Shown in pieces: positions 41,285 to 50,372 of a DNA stretch of 64,000 nt (position 1 is its first letter; each line of letters starts with the position of its first letter). Below the pieces are notes generated by a model that was given only the letters and a program-made list of their open reading frames with translations, did not search any database and was not told the origin of the DNA. The DNA is taken from contig CANRPY010000003.1 of NCBI GenBank assembly GCA_947632595.1, positions 1 to 64,000 on the forward strand, written 5' to 3'. This DNA is from an uncultured Bacilli bacterium. Its GTDB lineage: Bacteria; Bacillota_I; Bacilli_A; RF39; UBA660. Made by a program: the position numbers and the translations under genes.

Positions 41285-41917
41285 TTTTTTTCTCATAACG
41301 ACTAGTGTTCTTATACTATTTTCTTTTGGAAGATAAAACTTTTCTAGTTGATTTATTGTGTATTTTTTCTCTAATTTTTGTCTTACTTCTCTTGTTAATT
41401 CTTCTTCTACATTTGCTTTCATTGCAACAAAGATTCCTTCTTTAGCAACTAAATGCATCGTATAATTCACTAATTTTTCTATGTTGGCTACTGCTCTAGA
41501 AGTTACTACATCAAATTGTCCTTTATATTCTTCTCCTCTTGTATGAATTGCTGTAATGTCTTTTAAATCTAATTTTTTAATGACTTCTTGTAGATAATTT
41601 ACTCTTTTTTGTAAGGAATCAATTAGTGTTACTTTTAGATTAGGAAAACAGATTTTTAAGACTATTCCTGGGAATCCTGCTCCTGTTCCCACATCGCATA
41701 ATGTTTCTACTTTATTTAGATTCACTACTTTTTGTATGGTTAAGCTATCATAAAAGTGTTTTAAATAAACTTCTTTTTCCTCTGTAATACGAGTTAAGTT
41801 TATCTTTTCATTCCATTCTAACATCATTGAGTAAAATTCTTGTAGTTTTTGCATCTTGTCTTCACTCATTTGAATTCCTAATTTGGTTACTTCTTCTATG
41901 AATTCTTCTTTATTCAT
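41276..41917 (-). CDS. rsmG: 16S rRNA guanine-527 N7-methyltransferase
   Basis: RsmG methylates G527 of 16S rRNA with SAM; loss causes low streptomycin resistance in other species. The SAM motif ETLCDVGTGAGFPGIVLKI and VTSRAVANIEKLV are typical. I start at 41917, where GGAG is ten bases upstream; the first ATG is one base from the same GGAG. It overlaps the mnmG end by eight bases. Confidence 0.95.
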   Translation of the reverse strand: MNKEEFIEEVTKLGIQMSEDKMQKLQEFYSMMLEWNEKINLTRITEEKEVYLKHFYDSLTIQKVVNLNKVETLCDVGTGAGFPGIVLKICFPNLKVTLIDSLQKRVNYLQEVIKKLDLKDITAIHTRGEEYKGQFDVVTSRAVANIEKLVNYTMHLVAKEGIFVAMKANVEEELTREVRQKLEKKYTINQLEKFYLPKENSIRTLVVMRKKSM

Positions 41918-43778
41918 TTTTTCCATACTCCTTTTTTAAGTATACAGATAAAATGGAAATATCTGATGGGTTTACTCCACTAATTCTTATTGCTTGTGCT
42001 ATGGTTGTTGGTCTTACTTCTTTTAATTTTTGTCTTGCTTCACTCGCAATATTTCTTACTTTATCATAGTCTATGTTATCTGGAATTTGTTTTTTTTCTA
42101 ATTTTAGTAGTTTTTCTGCTTCTTTATAGGCTTTTGCAATATATCCTTCATATTTTAAATTGATTTCTACTTGTTCTTTGATTTCTTTTTTATATGGAAT
42201 TTCGATAAAGTTTTCTATCCATTTCATTGTTATTTCTGGTCTTCTTAATAGTTGTTCATAAGTCATAGTTGCATTTGGTACTTGAAAACCTTCTTTTTGG
42301 AACGTTTCTTCTACTTCTTTTGTTATTTTTAATTTGTTTTCTCTTAAGTATGCATGTAATTGTTGTATTTTTTCTTCTTTTTCTTGTAGTCGATTGTATT
42401 GTTCTTGATCAATGAGTCCTACTTCATATCCATATTTTCTTAGTCTTTGATCGGCATTATCACTTCGTAATAAGAGGCGAAATTCTGCTCGTGATGTTAG
42501 TAAACGATAAGGATCTCTAATTCCTTTTGTAATTAAGTCATCAATTAAGACTCCAATATAGGCTTCGTTTCTTTTTAAGACAAGAGGGTCTTTCCCTTCT
42601 AATTTCAAGGATGCATTGATTCCTGCCATTAATCCTTGGCAAGCTGCTTCTTCATAACCACTTGTTCCATTAATTTGTCCAGCAGTAAAGAGATTTTCTA
42701 GTATTTTGGTCTCTAAATTGTTCTTTAACTGTGTTGGATAAATAGCATCATACTCAATGGCATATCCATATTTTAAGATTTTCGCATGTTCAAAACCAGG
42801 TAGAGAATGGACCATTTTTTCTTGCACTTCTTTTGGCATAGAAGTAGAAAAACCTTGTAAGTACATATCATCATAGTATCTACTTTCTGGTTCAATAAAT
42901 AATTGATGTCTTTCTTTATCTGAAAAGCGAACTACTTTATCTTCTATAGATGGACAATATCTTGGCCCGATTCCTTCAATATCATCTAAAGCGCCATACA
43001 TGGAAGATTTTTCTAGATTCTCGCGAATAATTCGATGAGTTTCTTCTGTTGTATAGGTTAAATGACATGGAATTTGATCTTCTATTTTATATTGTGGTTC
43101 TAAGTCGAAACTAAAGGTTAGGTATTCATTATCTCCTGGTTCTACTCTTGTTTTGGAAAAATCAATGGTTTTTCTATCTATTCTTTGAGGAGTGCCTGTT
43201 TTTAAACGTATGATTTGAAAACCGTATTCTCTTAATTTATCACTTAGAAAATTAGATGGTCTTTCTCCATGTGGTCCTTGTCTTGTTCTTGTATTTCCTA
43301 CTAAGATATCTGCTTTTAGATAGGTTCCTGTTGTTAAAATGACTATCTTTGACTCTATCTTTTCTCCATTTTCTAGGATAACTCCTTTTACTTGTCCTTC
43401 TTCTACGATTAAGTCTTCTACCATTGCTTCTTTTATTTCTAGGTGTTTTTGTTCTTGCAATGTTTTTAACATCTCTTTTGGATACGTGATTTTATCTCCT
43501 TGTGCTCTTAGGGATTGTACAGCAGGTCCTTTTGCCTTATTTAACATTTTTATTTGTAGATGGGTTTTATCGGCTATTTTTCCCATAATTCCACCTAAGG
43601 CATCGATTTCTCTTACTACAATTCCTTTTGCACTACCTCCTATATGAGGATTACATGGCATATCTGCTATATTTTTTAAATTACTGGTAATAAGTAGTGT
43701 TTTATGATTTTTTTTGGCACTGGCATAGGCTGCTTCACATCCTGCGTGTCCTCCTCCTACTACTATAATTTCATACAT
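41910..43778 (-). CDS. mnmG: tRNA cmnm5U34 enzyme subunit MnmG
   Basis: MnmG (GidA) binds FAD and, with MnmE, modifies wobble uridine 34 of several tRNAs. The FAD motif YEIIVVGGGHAGCEAAYA begins at the ATG at 43778, which has GAGGGTG upstream; the ORF track adds 16 residues. Motifs PSIEDKVVRFSDKERHQLF and SGYEEAACQGLMAGINA are conserved. At 622 residues it is full length, and it lies 13 bases from its partner gene mnmE. Confidence 0.96.
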   Translation of the reverse strand: MYEIIVVGGGHAGCEAAYASAKKNHKTLLITSNLKNIADMPCNPHIGGSAKGIVVREIDALGGIMGKIADKTHLQIKMLNKAKGPAVQSLRAQGDKITYPKEMLKTLQEQKHLEIKEAMVEDLIVEEGQVKGVILENGEKIESKIVILTTGTYLKADILVGNTRTRQGPHGERPSNFLSDKLREYGFQIIRLKTGTPQRIDRKTIDFSKTRVEPGDNEYLTFSFDLEPQYKIEDQIPCHLTYTTEETHRIIRENLEKSSMYGALDDIEGIGPRYCPSIEDKVVRFSDKERHQLFIEPESRYYDDMYLQGFSTSMPKEVQEKMVHSLPGFEHAKILKYGYAIEYDAIYPTQLKNNLETKILENLFTAGQINGTSGYEEAACQGLMAGINASLKLEGKDPLVLKRNEAYIGVLIDDLITKGIRDPYRLLTSRAEFRLLLRSDNADQRLRKYGYEVGLIDQEQYNRLQEKEEKIQQLHAYLRENKLKITKEVEETFQKEGFQVPNATMTYEQLLRRPEITMKWIENFIEIPYKKEIKEQVEINLKYEGYIAKAYKEAEKLLKLEKKQIPDNIDYDKVRNIASEARQKLKEVRPTTIAQAIRISGVNPSDISILSVYLKKEYGKNE

Positions 43779-43791
43779 GGTTTCACCCTCT

Positions 43792-45153
43792 TTATTTTCC
43801 AAGGCAAAATCTAGAGAACATTTCATCTAATAATTCTTCTTCATATGTTGTTCCATTAATTGTTCCTAGTTCTTCCCAGATGTTTTTAATATCCATCTCT
43901 ATCATATCAATTGGCATTTCTTCTTGTAGGGATTTTTCAATATCCTCTACTCTTTGTAAACATCTTTTCAATATACTGATGCTTCTAGAGTTGCTTAAAT
44001 AAGTTGGATCTTTTGTCTCAATTTCTTGCATATGAAAGTAATCCTCTATTTTTTCTTTTAAGGTTTCTATTCCTTTTTGCTCTTTCATACTCATTTCAAT
44101 TACTCTTGATGAATCTACTTCTAATTTTGTACGATCTAATTTTGCCTCTAGATCTATTTTATTAATAATTACAATATATTTTTTCTCTTTGATTTTATCA
44201 AATAATTCTTTATCTTCTTCTGTTAATGGTTCATTGTTATTTAGTAAGAATAATATTAAATCTGCTTCTTCGATTGCTTTGATACTCTTCTCTACTCCGA
44301 TTGCTTCGATTTTGTCTTCTGTCTCTCTGATTCCTGCAGTATCAATCATATTTAATAAGATTCCATTTATCATGACTTGTCCTTCTACTATGTCTCTTGT
44401 TGTTCCCGCAATCTCTGTTACAATGGCTTTTTCTTCTTGTAAAAGGGTATTTAAAAGAGAACTTTTCCCTACATTTGGTCTACCGATAATTGCTGTTTTA
44501 ATTCCTTCTTTGATGATTTTGCCATTTTCAGACTCTTTTAGAATCTTTTTTATTTTTTCTTTTAATTTTGTAATTTTTGGAATTAAAACATCGTTGGTCA
44601 TTATTTCTACATCATCATATTCTGGATAATCTATATTTACATTGATATTAGAAATAATTTGTACCATATCACTTCTTAATTCATTGATTAAATTAGAGGT
44701 TTTTCCATCTATTTGATTGGCTGCCATTTTTCTTTGAATTTCTGTTTTGGCATCAATCATATCCATCACTGCTTCTGCTTCTAATAAGTCAATTCTACCA
44801 TTTAAGAAAGCTCTTTTCGTGAATTCTCCTGGTTCTGCCATACGGCAACCATTTTCTAATAACAATTCTAATACTTTATTGGTTGGAGCGATTCCTCCAT
44901 GTGTATTTATTTCTACTACATCTTCTGTTGTGAACGTTTTTGGGGATTTCATTACTGATACTAGTACTTCATCGATTCTTTCTTCTTGATCTACAATATG
45001 ACCATAATGAATGGTATGAGTTTCTACTTTTTCTAAGTCTTTTCCTTGAAAGATCTTATTTACAATCGCAATTGCTTCTTCTCCACTTACACGGATAATG
45101 GAAATTGCCCCTACTCCTTGACTTGTTGCAATCGCACATATTGTATCATTCAC
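43792..45153 (-). CDS. mnmE: tRNA modification GTPase MnmE
   Basis: MnmE (TrmE) has an N-terminal formyl-THF-binding domain, a helical domain and an inserted G domain (GRPNVGKSSLLNTLL, DTAGIRETEDKIE, NKID). The C-terminal FCLGK carries the conserved Cys. It works with MnmG on U34. Start is GTG, six bases behind AGGAGG. An extended -10 element (TGCTATAAT) precedes it. Confidence 0.96.
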   Translation of the reverse strand: MNDTICAIATSQGVGAISIIRVSGEEAIAIVNKIFQGKDLEKVETHTIHYGHIVDQEERIDEVLVSVMKSPKTFTTEDVVEINTHGGIAPTNKVLELLLENGCRMAEPGEFTKRAFLNGRIDLLEAEAVMDMIDAKTEIQRKMAANQIDGKTSNLINELRSDMVQIISNINVNIDYPEYDDVEIMTNDVLIPKITKLKEKIKKILKESENGKIIKEGIKTAIIGRPNVGKSSLLNTLLQEEKAIVTEIAGTTRDIVEGQVMINGILLNMIDTAGIRETEDKIEAIGVEKSIKAIEEADLILFLLNNNEPLTEEDKELFDKIKEKKYIVIINKIDLEAKLDRTKLEVDSSRVIEMSMKEQKGIETLKEKIEDYFHMQEIETKDPTYLSNSRSISILKRCLQRVEDIEKSLQEEMPIDMIEMDIKNIWEELGTINGTTYEEELLDEMFSRFCLGK

Positions 45154-45178
45154 GGTATCCCTCCTTTTTCCTGGTAGT

Positions 45179-45187
45179 ATTATAGCA
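45179..45187 (-). promoter_or_regulatory. Extended -10 element of mnmE-mnmG-rsmG
   Basis: TGCTATAAT on the minus strand, 25 bases ahead of the mnmE start. Confidence 0.55.
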
Positions 45188-45207
45188 CATATCTTTTTTT
45201 TACGATA

Positions 45208-45232
45208 TAAAAAAAGAAGATTTATTCTTCTT
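45208..45232 (-). terminator. Terminator of jag
   Basis: AAGAAGA and TCTTCTT pair with a 5-base loop, followed by Ts on the minus strand at the jag stop. Confidence 0.75.
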
Positions 45233-45839
45233 CTTTTGGTTTTATTACTACGTAGCGGTTTGGTTCTTCTCCTTCACTTTCTGTATAAACTCCTTTAAAA
45301 TTCGTTAATACATTGTGAATAATTCTTCTTTCATAGGAATTCATAGAATCTAATTTTGCCTCTACTTTTGATGTTCTTACTTCTCTTGCAATTCTCTTTG
45401 CTAAATGTTCTAATGATTTTTCTCTTTTTTCTTTATATTCATTTACATCTAACATGAATTTATAATTTCTACCAAGTACTTTACTTAAATGTCCACTTAC
45501 AATCATCGTTAATGCTTTTAGATTTTTTCCATTTTTGCCAATTAATAGTGCGTCGTTATCTGAATAAATAATGTATTTTGGGACTTCTTCTTTATTTTTT
45601 ACTTCAATATTTACGCTTAGTCCCATATTTTTTAGGATTTGCATTAAGTAATCTTTAATATATTTGATAACTTCTCTTTTTTCGATTACTTCGATTTCTA
45701 CCTTTTTACTCTTAAATAAACCACCTTTTGATTCCCCTAATTCTTTAATGAATAAGTTTTCTTCTACTTCTTGTAATTCTTCTTTTGCTTTTTGAATCGC
45801 TTCTTCTTTGGTTTTTCCAAAATAACTATGCTTTTCCAT
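45222..45839 (-). CDS. jag: RNA-binding protein Jag/KhpB
   Basis: The protein has the Jag-N domain (KHSYFGKTKEEAIQKAKEEL), a KH-type domain (LLIGKNGKNLKALTMIV) and a C-terminal R3H domain (MNSYERRIIHNVLTNF). KhpB binds RNA with KhpA and affects cell elongation and division. It overlaps yidC by 14 bases, the conserved pairing near the origin. Confidence 0.93.
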   Translation of the reverse strand: MEKHSYFGKTKEEAIQKAKEELQEVEENLFIKELGESKGGLFKSKKVEIEVIEKREVIKYIKDYLMQILKNMGLSVNIEVKNKEEVPKYIIYSDNDALLIGKNGKNLKALTMIVSGHLSKVLGRNYKFMLDVNEYKEKREKSLEHLAKRIAREVRTSKVEAKLDSMNSYERRIIHNVLTNFKGVYTESEGEEPNRYVVIKPKEEE

Positions 45840-46755
45840 TTACTTCTTTACTCCTTTTCACTAATATATTTTGAACTATGGTGAACAAATTAGATGTTAC
45901 CCAGTAGATTCCTAATCCTGTTGGCATAAATAATGCTGTAATAATAATCATTCCTGACATCATCATTGGCATCATTTTCATGGTTGGATCTTCCATATTA
46001 CCAGTGGAATTCATTTTAAATGAGAAGTATGTTGTTGCGGCAATGATTAACATTAATAGGATATAAGCATAAAAGGTTACACTTCCAATTCCTACTGATG
46101 GTGTTGTTCCTAGTTGTAGTCCTAAGAATTTATCTTCGAAGATTACAGGTGTTCTTTGAACTGCTTCGAAGAATGCTACAAAGATTGGTAATTGAATGAA
46201 TGCAAATAAGCATCCAGATAATGGACTAATATGATATTTTTGATAAACCGCTAAGATTTCTTGATTTTGTTTCATCATGGATTCTTGATCTTGCTTTCCT
46301 TCATATTTCTTTTGAATTCTATTTAACTCAGGTTGTGCTTTTTTAATGATTTCAGATTGCATTGCTGTTTTTTTCGTTATTGGGAAAGCGATTAATCGAA
46401 TGATTAAACTAATTAAAATAACCGAAATACCATAATTTTTTACTAAATTTCCTAATTTTAGAAGGATGTAGGCTAATGGTTTTACAAAGATGCTTGTCCA
46501 TAACCCTTCATATTTTCCTGATGTAATTTTAAATTTACTACATTCTGGAAGAGATTCTATTTTTACTCCATTTTTTTCATAGATTGATAATGTATCTTTA
46601 TTTGTTGGTCTACAAATAATATTTTGTGTTAATGTCTGACCTGTCTTTTGGTTTTTTACAACCTTATTATTACTATCCGTTAATGTTTTTGTACATCCTG
46701 TTGAAAGTATTAATAATATTAGGATAATAATTACTTTCCATTTTTTATTTTTCAT
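45826..46755 (-). CDS. yidC: Membrane protein insertase YidC (lipoprotein form)
   Basis: YidC inserts membrane proteins alone or with SecYEG. A lipoprotein signal (IIILILLILSTGC) is followed by about five helices, including SVILISLIIRLIAFPITKKT with the conserved hydrophilic-groove Arg and the ALFMPTGLGIYWVTSNLFTI segment. It overlaps jag downstream and rnpA upstream. If sporulation is functional, this may serve as SpoIIIJ. Confidence 0.95.
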   Translation of the reverse strand: MKNKKWKVIIILILLILSTGCTKTLTDSNNKVVKNQKTGQTLTQNIICRPTNKDTLSIYEKNGVKIESLPECSKFKITSGKYEGLWTSIFVKPLAYILLKLGNLVKNYGISVILISLIIRLIAFPITKKTAMQSEIIKKAQPELNRIQKKYEGKQDQESMMKQNQEILAVYQKYHISPLSGCLFAFIQLPIFVAFFEAVQRTPVIFEDKFLGLQLGTTPSVGIGSVTFYAYILLMLIIAATTYFSFKMNSTGNMEDPTMKMMPMMMSGMIIITALFMPTGLGIYWVTSNLFTIVQNILVKRSKEVNGKA

Positions 46756-47092
46756 AATGTTCCTTTCTGTTGCTACTATTGAAAAGCTCTATCCAGTCTT
46801 TTTCTAATTCTTGATAGTTTTTTTCTAGTGCCCCTTTCCTTAATATTATAATATAATCTGTTCCATTAATATAGTCTTTTTTATTATTATCAATCATACT
46901 GCGAATTCTTCTTTTATATTTATTACGAAAAACTGCATTTCCAAGCTTTTTACTTACAGAGATTCCATAACGATTATATGGTAATTTGTTTTCTTGTTGA
47001 TAAACGACAAAACTACGATTTTTAAGACATCTTCCCCTACTCATTATTTTTTCAAAATCCTGAGTATTTTTTACGATATATAGTTTTCTCAT
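46745..47092 (-). CDS. rnpA: Ribonuclease P protein component
   Basis: RnpA assists the RNase P RNA in trimming tRNA 5' leaders. The conserved basic helix is visible (GISVSKKLGNAVFRNKYKRR), and the length (115 residues) is normal. The ATG at 47092 fits the family N-terminus (MRKLYIVKNTQDFEKIM). It follows rpmH but a strong hairpin lies between them. Confidence 0.95.
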   Translation of the reverse strand: MRKLYIVKNTQDFEKIMSRGRCLKNRSFVVYQQENKLPYNRYGISVSKKLGNAVFRNKYKRRIRSMIDNNKKDYINGTDYIIILRKGALEKNYQELEKDWIELFNSSNRKEHYEK

Positions 47093-47114
47093 AAAAATCA
47101 CTACCCTTTTAAGT

Positions 47115-47139
47115 AAAAAACCACTGTTTTAGCAGCGGT
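47115..47139 (-). terminator. Terminator or attenuator between rpmH and rnpA
   Basis: ACCGCTG and CAGTGGT pair (one G-T) with a 6-base loop, followed by TTTTT on the minus strand. It would let rpmH be expressed more than rnpA. Confidence 0.8.
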
Positions 47140-47142
47140 GTT

Positions 47143-47265
47143 TTATTTGCATAAACTTTTACGTCCTTTGCGACGACGACGATTTAATACATTTGTTTTT
47201 TTACGTGCAAAAAATCCTAGTCTTTTTGATTTTTTACGATTATTTGGTTGATATGTTCTTTTCAT
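47143..47265 (-). CDS. rpmH: 50S ribosomal protein L34, shortened
   Basis: L34 begins MKRTYQPNNRKKSKRLGFF and ends RRRRKGRKSLCK. The protein has 40 residues against the usual 44, because the central stretch between GF and VL is four residues shorter than normal (the GGR turn is missing). GGGAGG is seven bases ahead of the ATG at 47265. The preceding 41 codons in the ORF track cross the promoter and are not coding. Confidence 0.92.
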   Translation of the reverse strand: MKRTYQPNNRKKSKRLGFFARKKTNVLNRRRRKGRKSLCK

Positions 47266-47295
47266 TGCTTCCACCTCCCGACATAAATCTACATT

Positions 47296-47325
47296 ATTAT
47301 AATAATAGATTCCTTGTTTTGTCAA
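47296..47325 (-). promoter_or_regulatory. Strong promoter of rpmH
   Basis: TTGACA and TATAAT, both perfect, separated by 18 bases on the minus strand. Confidence 0.85.
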
Positions 47326-47345
47326 ATAAAACTTTTCTAATTTTC

Positions 47346-47575
47346 TTTTTTCCACTAATCCACAGGTATGTGGAAAACAGTTATCCACCCTGTTTATTGA
47401 AAATTTGTGGAAAATGTGGATAACTTTCTTATTCTCTTAATTTATCCCCAAAAAAATTGTGGATAACTTTGTGGATAAACGGTGGAAAAAACTTTTTCCA
47501 TAAAAATTGTTTATTTTTTCAACAAATTAATGTAGAATAAAACGTGATTAATGAATCTTGTGGGGAGATGGTAAT
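47346..47575 (+). other. oriC: Chromosomal origin: DnaA-box cluster and AT-rich region upstream of dnaA
   Basis: Perfect DnaA boxes (TGTGGATAA) lie at 47415, 47458 and 47470. Near-perfect ones lie at 47356 (TAATCCACA), 47381 (TTATCCACC) and 47442 (TTATCCCCA). An AT-only stretch suited to unwinding follows at about 47500-47545, just ahead of dnaA. Gene direction switches here from minus to plus, the expected pattern for oriC. Confidence 0.9.
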
Positions 47576-48979
47576 TTGAATGTAGATATCGTATGGTCAA
47601 AATTACTAAGTAATCTTAAAGATAAGCTTACATCTCTGTCCTATAATACTTGGTTCTGTGAAACGGAATTATATCAATTGATTGATGGAAAAGCAATTAT
47701 CATTGTTCCTATGCCTATTCATAAAAGACATTTATCTGAGAATTATTCTGATATGATTTCTAACTTATTATATGAAATAACTAATGAAAATTATGATTTA
47801 ATCTTTACTTTAAAAGAGGAAATCGAAGAGGAAAAAAAGAAAGAATTAGAAGAAATCGAGAGAAAGAAAGAGAGTGAACTTAGCGTTGATTCTGTTGATA
47901 TAGAACGAAAAAATACAAAAATCTCTTCTAATTTGAACCAAAATTATACTTTTGATAACTTTATTGTTGGAAATTCCAATCGTTTTGCACATGCTGCTGC
48001 ATTATCTGTTGCGGAAAATCCTGGTAAAATCTATAATCCTTTATTTTTATATGGAAATAGTGGAGTAGGGAAGACGCATTTGATGCACGCAATTGGAAAT
48101 TTTATCCAAGAAAACTCCAATAAACGTGTTTTATATGTCACCAGTGAACAGTTTATTGATGAATTTGTTAAAACAAATCGGAAGGACGAGGGAGGAACAA
48201 ACTTCAATTATGTTGAGTTTTTTAAAGATAAATACCGAAATATCGATGTCTTAATTATTGATGATATTCAATATTTAGGAGGTGCTCAACAATCTCAACA
48301 AGAATTTTTCCACACTTTTAATAATTTATTTAATGATAGTAAACAAATTATTGTATCTTCTGATCGTAGTCCTGATGACTTAAAACTATTAGAAGAGCGT
48401 TTAATTACAAGGTTTAGTTGGGGATTACGAGTAAATATTTCTCCTCCTGATTACAATTTAAGACGAGATATTCTTAAAAAGAAAATTATTGCGAATAACT
48501 TTGAAAAAGATATTCCTGATGATGTAGTAGAGTATATTGCTTCTAATATAGGTCCTGATGTAAGGCATTTAGAGGGCGCTATTACAAGATTGGTTGCTTA
48601 TTCCACAATTATGGGTGGAGAAAAAATAACTTTAGATCTTGCTATAGAAGCATTAAAGGACTTTAATACTAAAGGAGTAGGGGAAAAGAATGATGTTCAT
48701 CGTATTCAAAAAATTGTATCTGAATACTTTCAGATTTCCGTAGAAGATATTCGAAGTAAGAAAAGAAGTTCTAATATCTCATTTCCAAGACAGATTGCTA
48801 TGTACCTCTGTAGGGATTTAACAAATGAGTCTTTTCCTAAGATAGGCATTGAATTTGGTGGAAAAGATCATTCTACTGTCATGCATTCCGTAGAAAAGAT
48901 AGAAAAAGAGATTCGTGAAAATAAAGATTTGGCTAATATTATTGAAAAATTAAAGAAAGATATCGGGATTGTGCAATAA
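47576..48979 (+). CDS. dnaA: Chromosomal replication initiator DnaA
   Basis: DnaA opens the origin. Domain I (VWSKLLSNLKDKLTSLSYNTWF) is followed by a charged domain II, the AAA+ domain III (Walker A YGNSGVGKTHLMHAIGNF, Walker B VLIIDDIQYLGG) and domain IV with FGGKDHSTVMHSVEKIE, which reads DnaA boxes. The start is TTG at 47576, eight bases behind GGGGAG; the upstream TTG in the ORF track is unlikely. Confidence 0.97.
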   Translation: MNVDIVWSKLLSNLKDKLTSLSYNTWFCETELYQLIDGKAIIIVPMPIHKRHLSENYSDMISNLLYEITNENYDLIFTLKEEIEEEKKKELEEIERKKESELSVDSVDIERKNTKISSNLNQNYTFDNFIVGNSNRFAHAAALSVAENPGKIYNPLFLYGNSGVGKTHLMHAIGNFIQENSNKRVLYVTSEQFIDEFVKTNRKDEGGTNFNYVEFFKDKYRNIDVLIIDDIQYLGGAQQSQQEFFHTFNNLFNDSKQIIVSSDRSPDDLKLLEERLITRFSWGLRVNISPPDYNLRRDILKKKIIANNFEKDIPDDVVEYIASNIGPDVRHLEGAITRLVAYSTIMGGEKITLDLAIEALKDFNTKGVGEKNDVHRIQKIVSEYFQISVEDIRSKKRSSNISFPRQIAMYLCRDLTNESFPKIGIEFGGKDHSTVMHSVEKIEKEIRENKDLANIIEKLKKDIGIVQ

Positions 48980-48996
48980 TTTGAATTATTAACAAA

Positions 48997-49005
48997 TTAT
49001 CCACA
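48997..49005 (+). promoter_or_regulatory. DnaA box in the dnaA-dnaN gap
   Basis: A perfect TTATCCACA lies 18 bases after dnaA, with a TTTCCACAG near-match at about 49060. This gives the bipartite layout known from Bacillus. Confidence 0.75.
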
Positions 49006-49108
49006 AGTTAAATATTCATTTATGCTTACCATTTATAAGAAAAAATGACATTTTTAACAATTTCCACAGTAATAATAAAAATAATTTTAAAGAAAGAAGG
49101 AATATAAT

Positions 49109-50236
49109 ATGAAATTTACGATTAAGAAGGATTTATTACTTGATGCCTTAATAAAAGTATCTAAGGCAATCTCTACTAAGAATTTAATTCCAGTACTTGG
49201 AGGAATTAAATTTGATTTAAAAAAGAAAAAATTGGTTTTAACTGCTAGTGATAATGATATTACGATTCAAACTGTTATAGAAAGTAATTCAGATGATGAA
49301 TTTAAGATTGATAGTGAAGGTAGTATTATAATATCTGGAAAGTATATTTTAGATATTGTTAGAAAATTACCTGATGAATATATTAATATAGAAGTTATAG
49401 ATGAGTTAAAGATTTTGATTTATACAGAAAATAGAGAATTTAATTTAAATGGTATTAGTGAATCTGAATATCCTAATATTGGTCTTGAAGAAAGTAAAAA
49501 GAAAATTGATTTAAAAGCAGGTACTTTAAAAGCTATTGTTAATCAAACTGCTTTTGCTACTTCTAATGAGGAAAGTAAACCTATTCTTACTGGTATTAAC
49601 TTTAATATAGTAGGGGATATGTTAGAATGTAATGCTACAGATTCTTATCGTTTAGCTAGAAAGATTGTTAAATTAGATAAAGTTAGTGATGAAAATTATA
49701 ATATTGTTATTCCTAGTCATAATCTTTTAGAATTTGTTAAGATTTTAGGAGATGATGAAGAAGTTGTTGAATTACATATCTTTAGTAATAAGATTTTATT
49801 TAAAAATGGTAATTTAAAATTCGAATCTCGTTTAATTAATGGTGCTTATCCTAATACTTCTAATTTATTACCAGATGATTCTATGCTTGTTGTTAGTACT
49901 AATTTAAATGATTTCTATAACGTTATTGATCGTGTTAGTATTTTAACTAGTGATAAAGAGAAAAATATTGTTACTTTAGAAACGAATGGTAATACTTTAA
50001 TTTTAAAGAGTAGTTCTGTTGAGATTGGTAGAGTAGAGGAGAAAATGAATATTGTTAAGAATAATGATGAAGATATTAAAATCTCCTTTAGTGCTAAATA
50101 TATGATGGATGCTTTAAAAAGTTTTTCCACAGAATCTGTTGATTTACATTTTGTAGGAGAAATTAAACCAATTTTAATTAAATCTACAGAAGATGAGAGT
50201 TTAACTCAATTAGTTTTACCAATTCGTACTTATTAA
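49109..50236 (+). CDS. dnaN: DNA polymerase III beta sliding clamp
   Basis: The ring-shaped clamp tethers polymerase to DNA. Three repeated domains fill 375 residues, with MKFTIKKDLLLDALIKVSKA at the start and QLVLPIRTY at the end, the family-typical MP(I/V)R-like C-terminus being LPIRTY. AGAAGGA lies ahead of the ATG. A terminator follows, separating it from comK. Confidence 0.96.
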   Translation: MKFTIKKDLLLDALIKVSKAISTKNLIPVLGGIKFDLKKKKLVLTASDNDITIQTVIESNSDDEFKIDSEGSIIISGKYILDIVRKLPDEYINIEVIDELKILIYTENREFNLNGISESEYPNIGLEESKKKIDLKAGTLKAIVNQTAFATSNEESKPILTGINFNIVGDMLECNATDSYRLARKIVKLDKVSDENYNIVIPSHNLLEFVKILGDDEEVVELHIFSNKILFKNGNLKFESRLINGAYPNTSNLLPDDSMLVVSTNLNDFYNVIDRVSILTSDKEKNIVTLETNGNTLILKSSSVEIGRVEEKMNIVKNNDEDIKISFSAKYMMDALKSFSTESVDLHFVGEIKPILIKSTEDESLTQLVLPIRTY

Positions 50237-50269
50237 AAAGAGAAATCAAAAGAATTTCTCTTTTTTTTT
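50235..50269 (+). terminator. Terminator of dnaN
   Basis: AAAAAGAGAAAT and ATTTCTCTTTTT form a 12-bp stem with a 7-base loop, followed by more Ts. Confidence 0.85.
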
Positions 50270-50286
50270 GCAATAAATCTTATTTA

Positions 50287-50312
50287 TCGACAAAAATAGA
50301 TTATTTTCGACA
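50287..50312 (+). promoter_or_regulatory. Repeated TCGACA motif upstream of comK
   Basis: TCGACA occurs at 50287 and 50307, 20 bases (two helical turns) apart, in the gap between the dnaN terminator and comK. It may mark an operator or a -35 region. Confidence 0.35.
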
Positions 50313-50372
50313 TTTTTGTTTGTTATTTTAGTAGGCAAGAACTTTTTATTAGGTTCTGAAGGGGGATTTTTT

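Noticed and set aside
47266-47388. N-terminal extension of L34 in the ORF track
   Set aside because: It crosses the rpmH promoter and ribosome site; L34 begins MKRTYQP at 47265.
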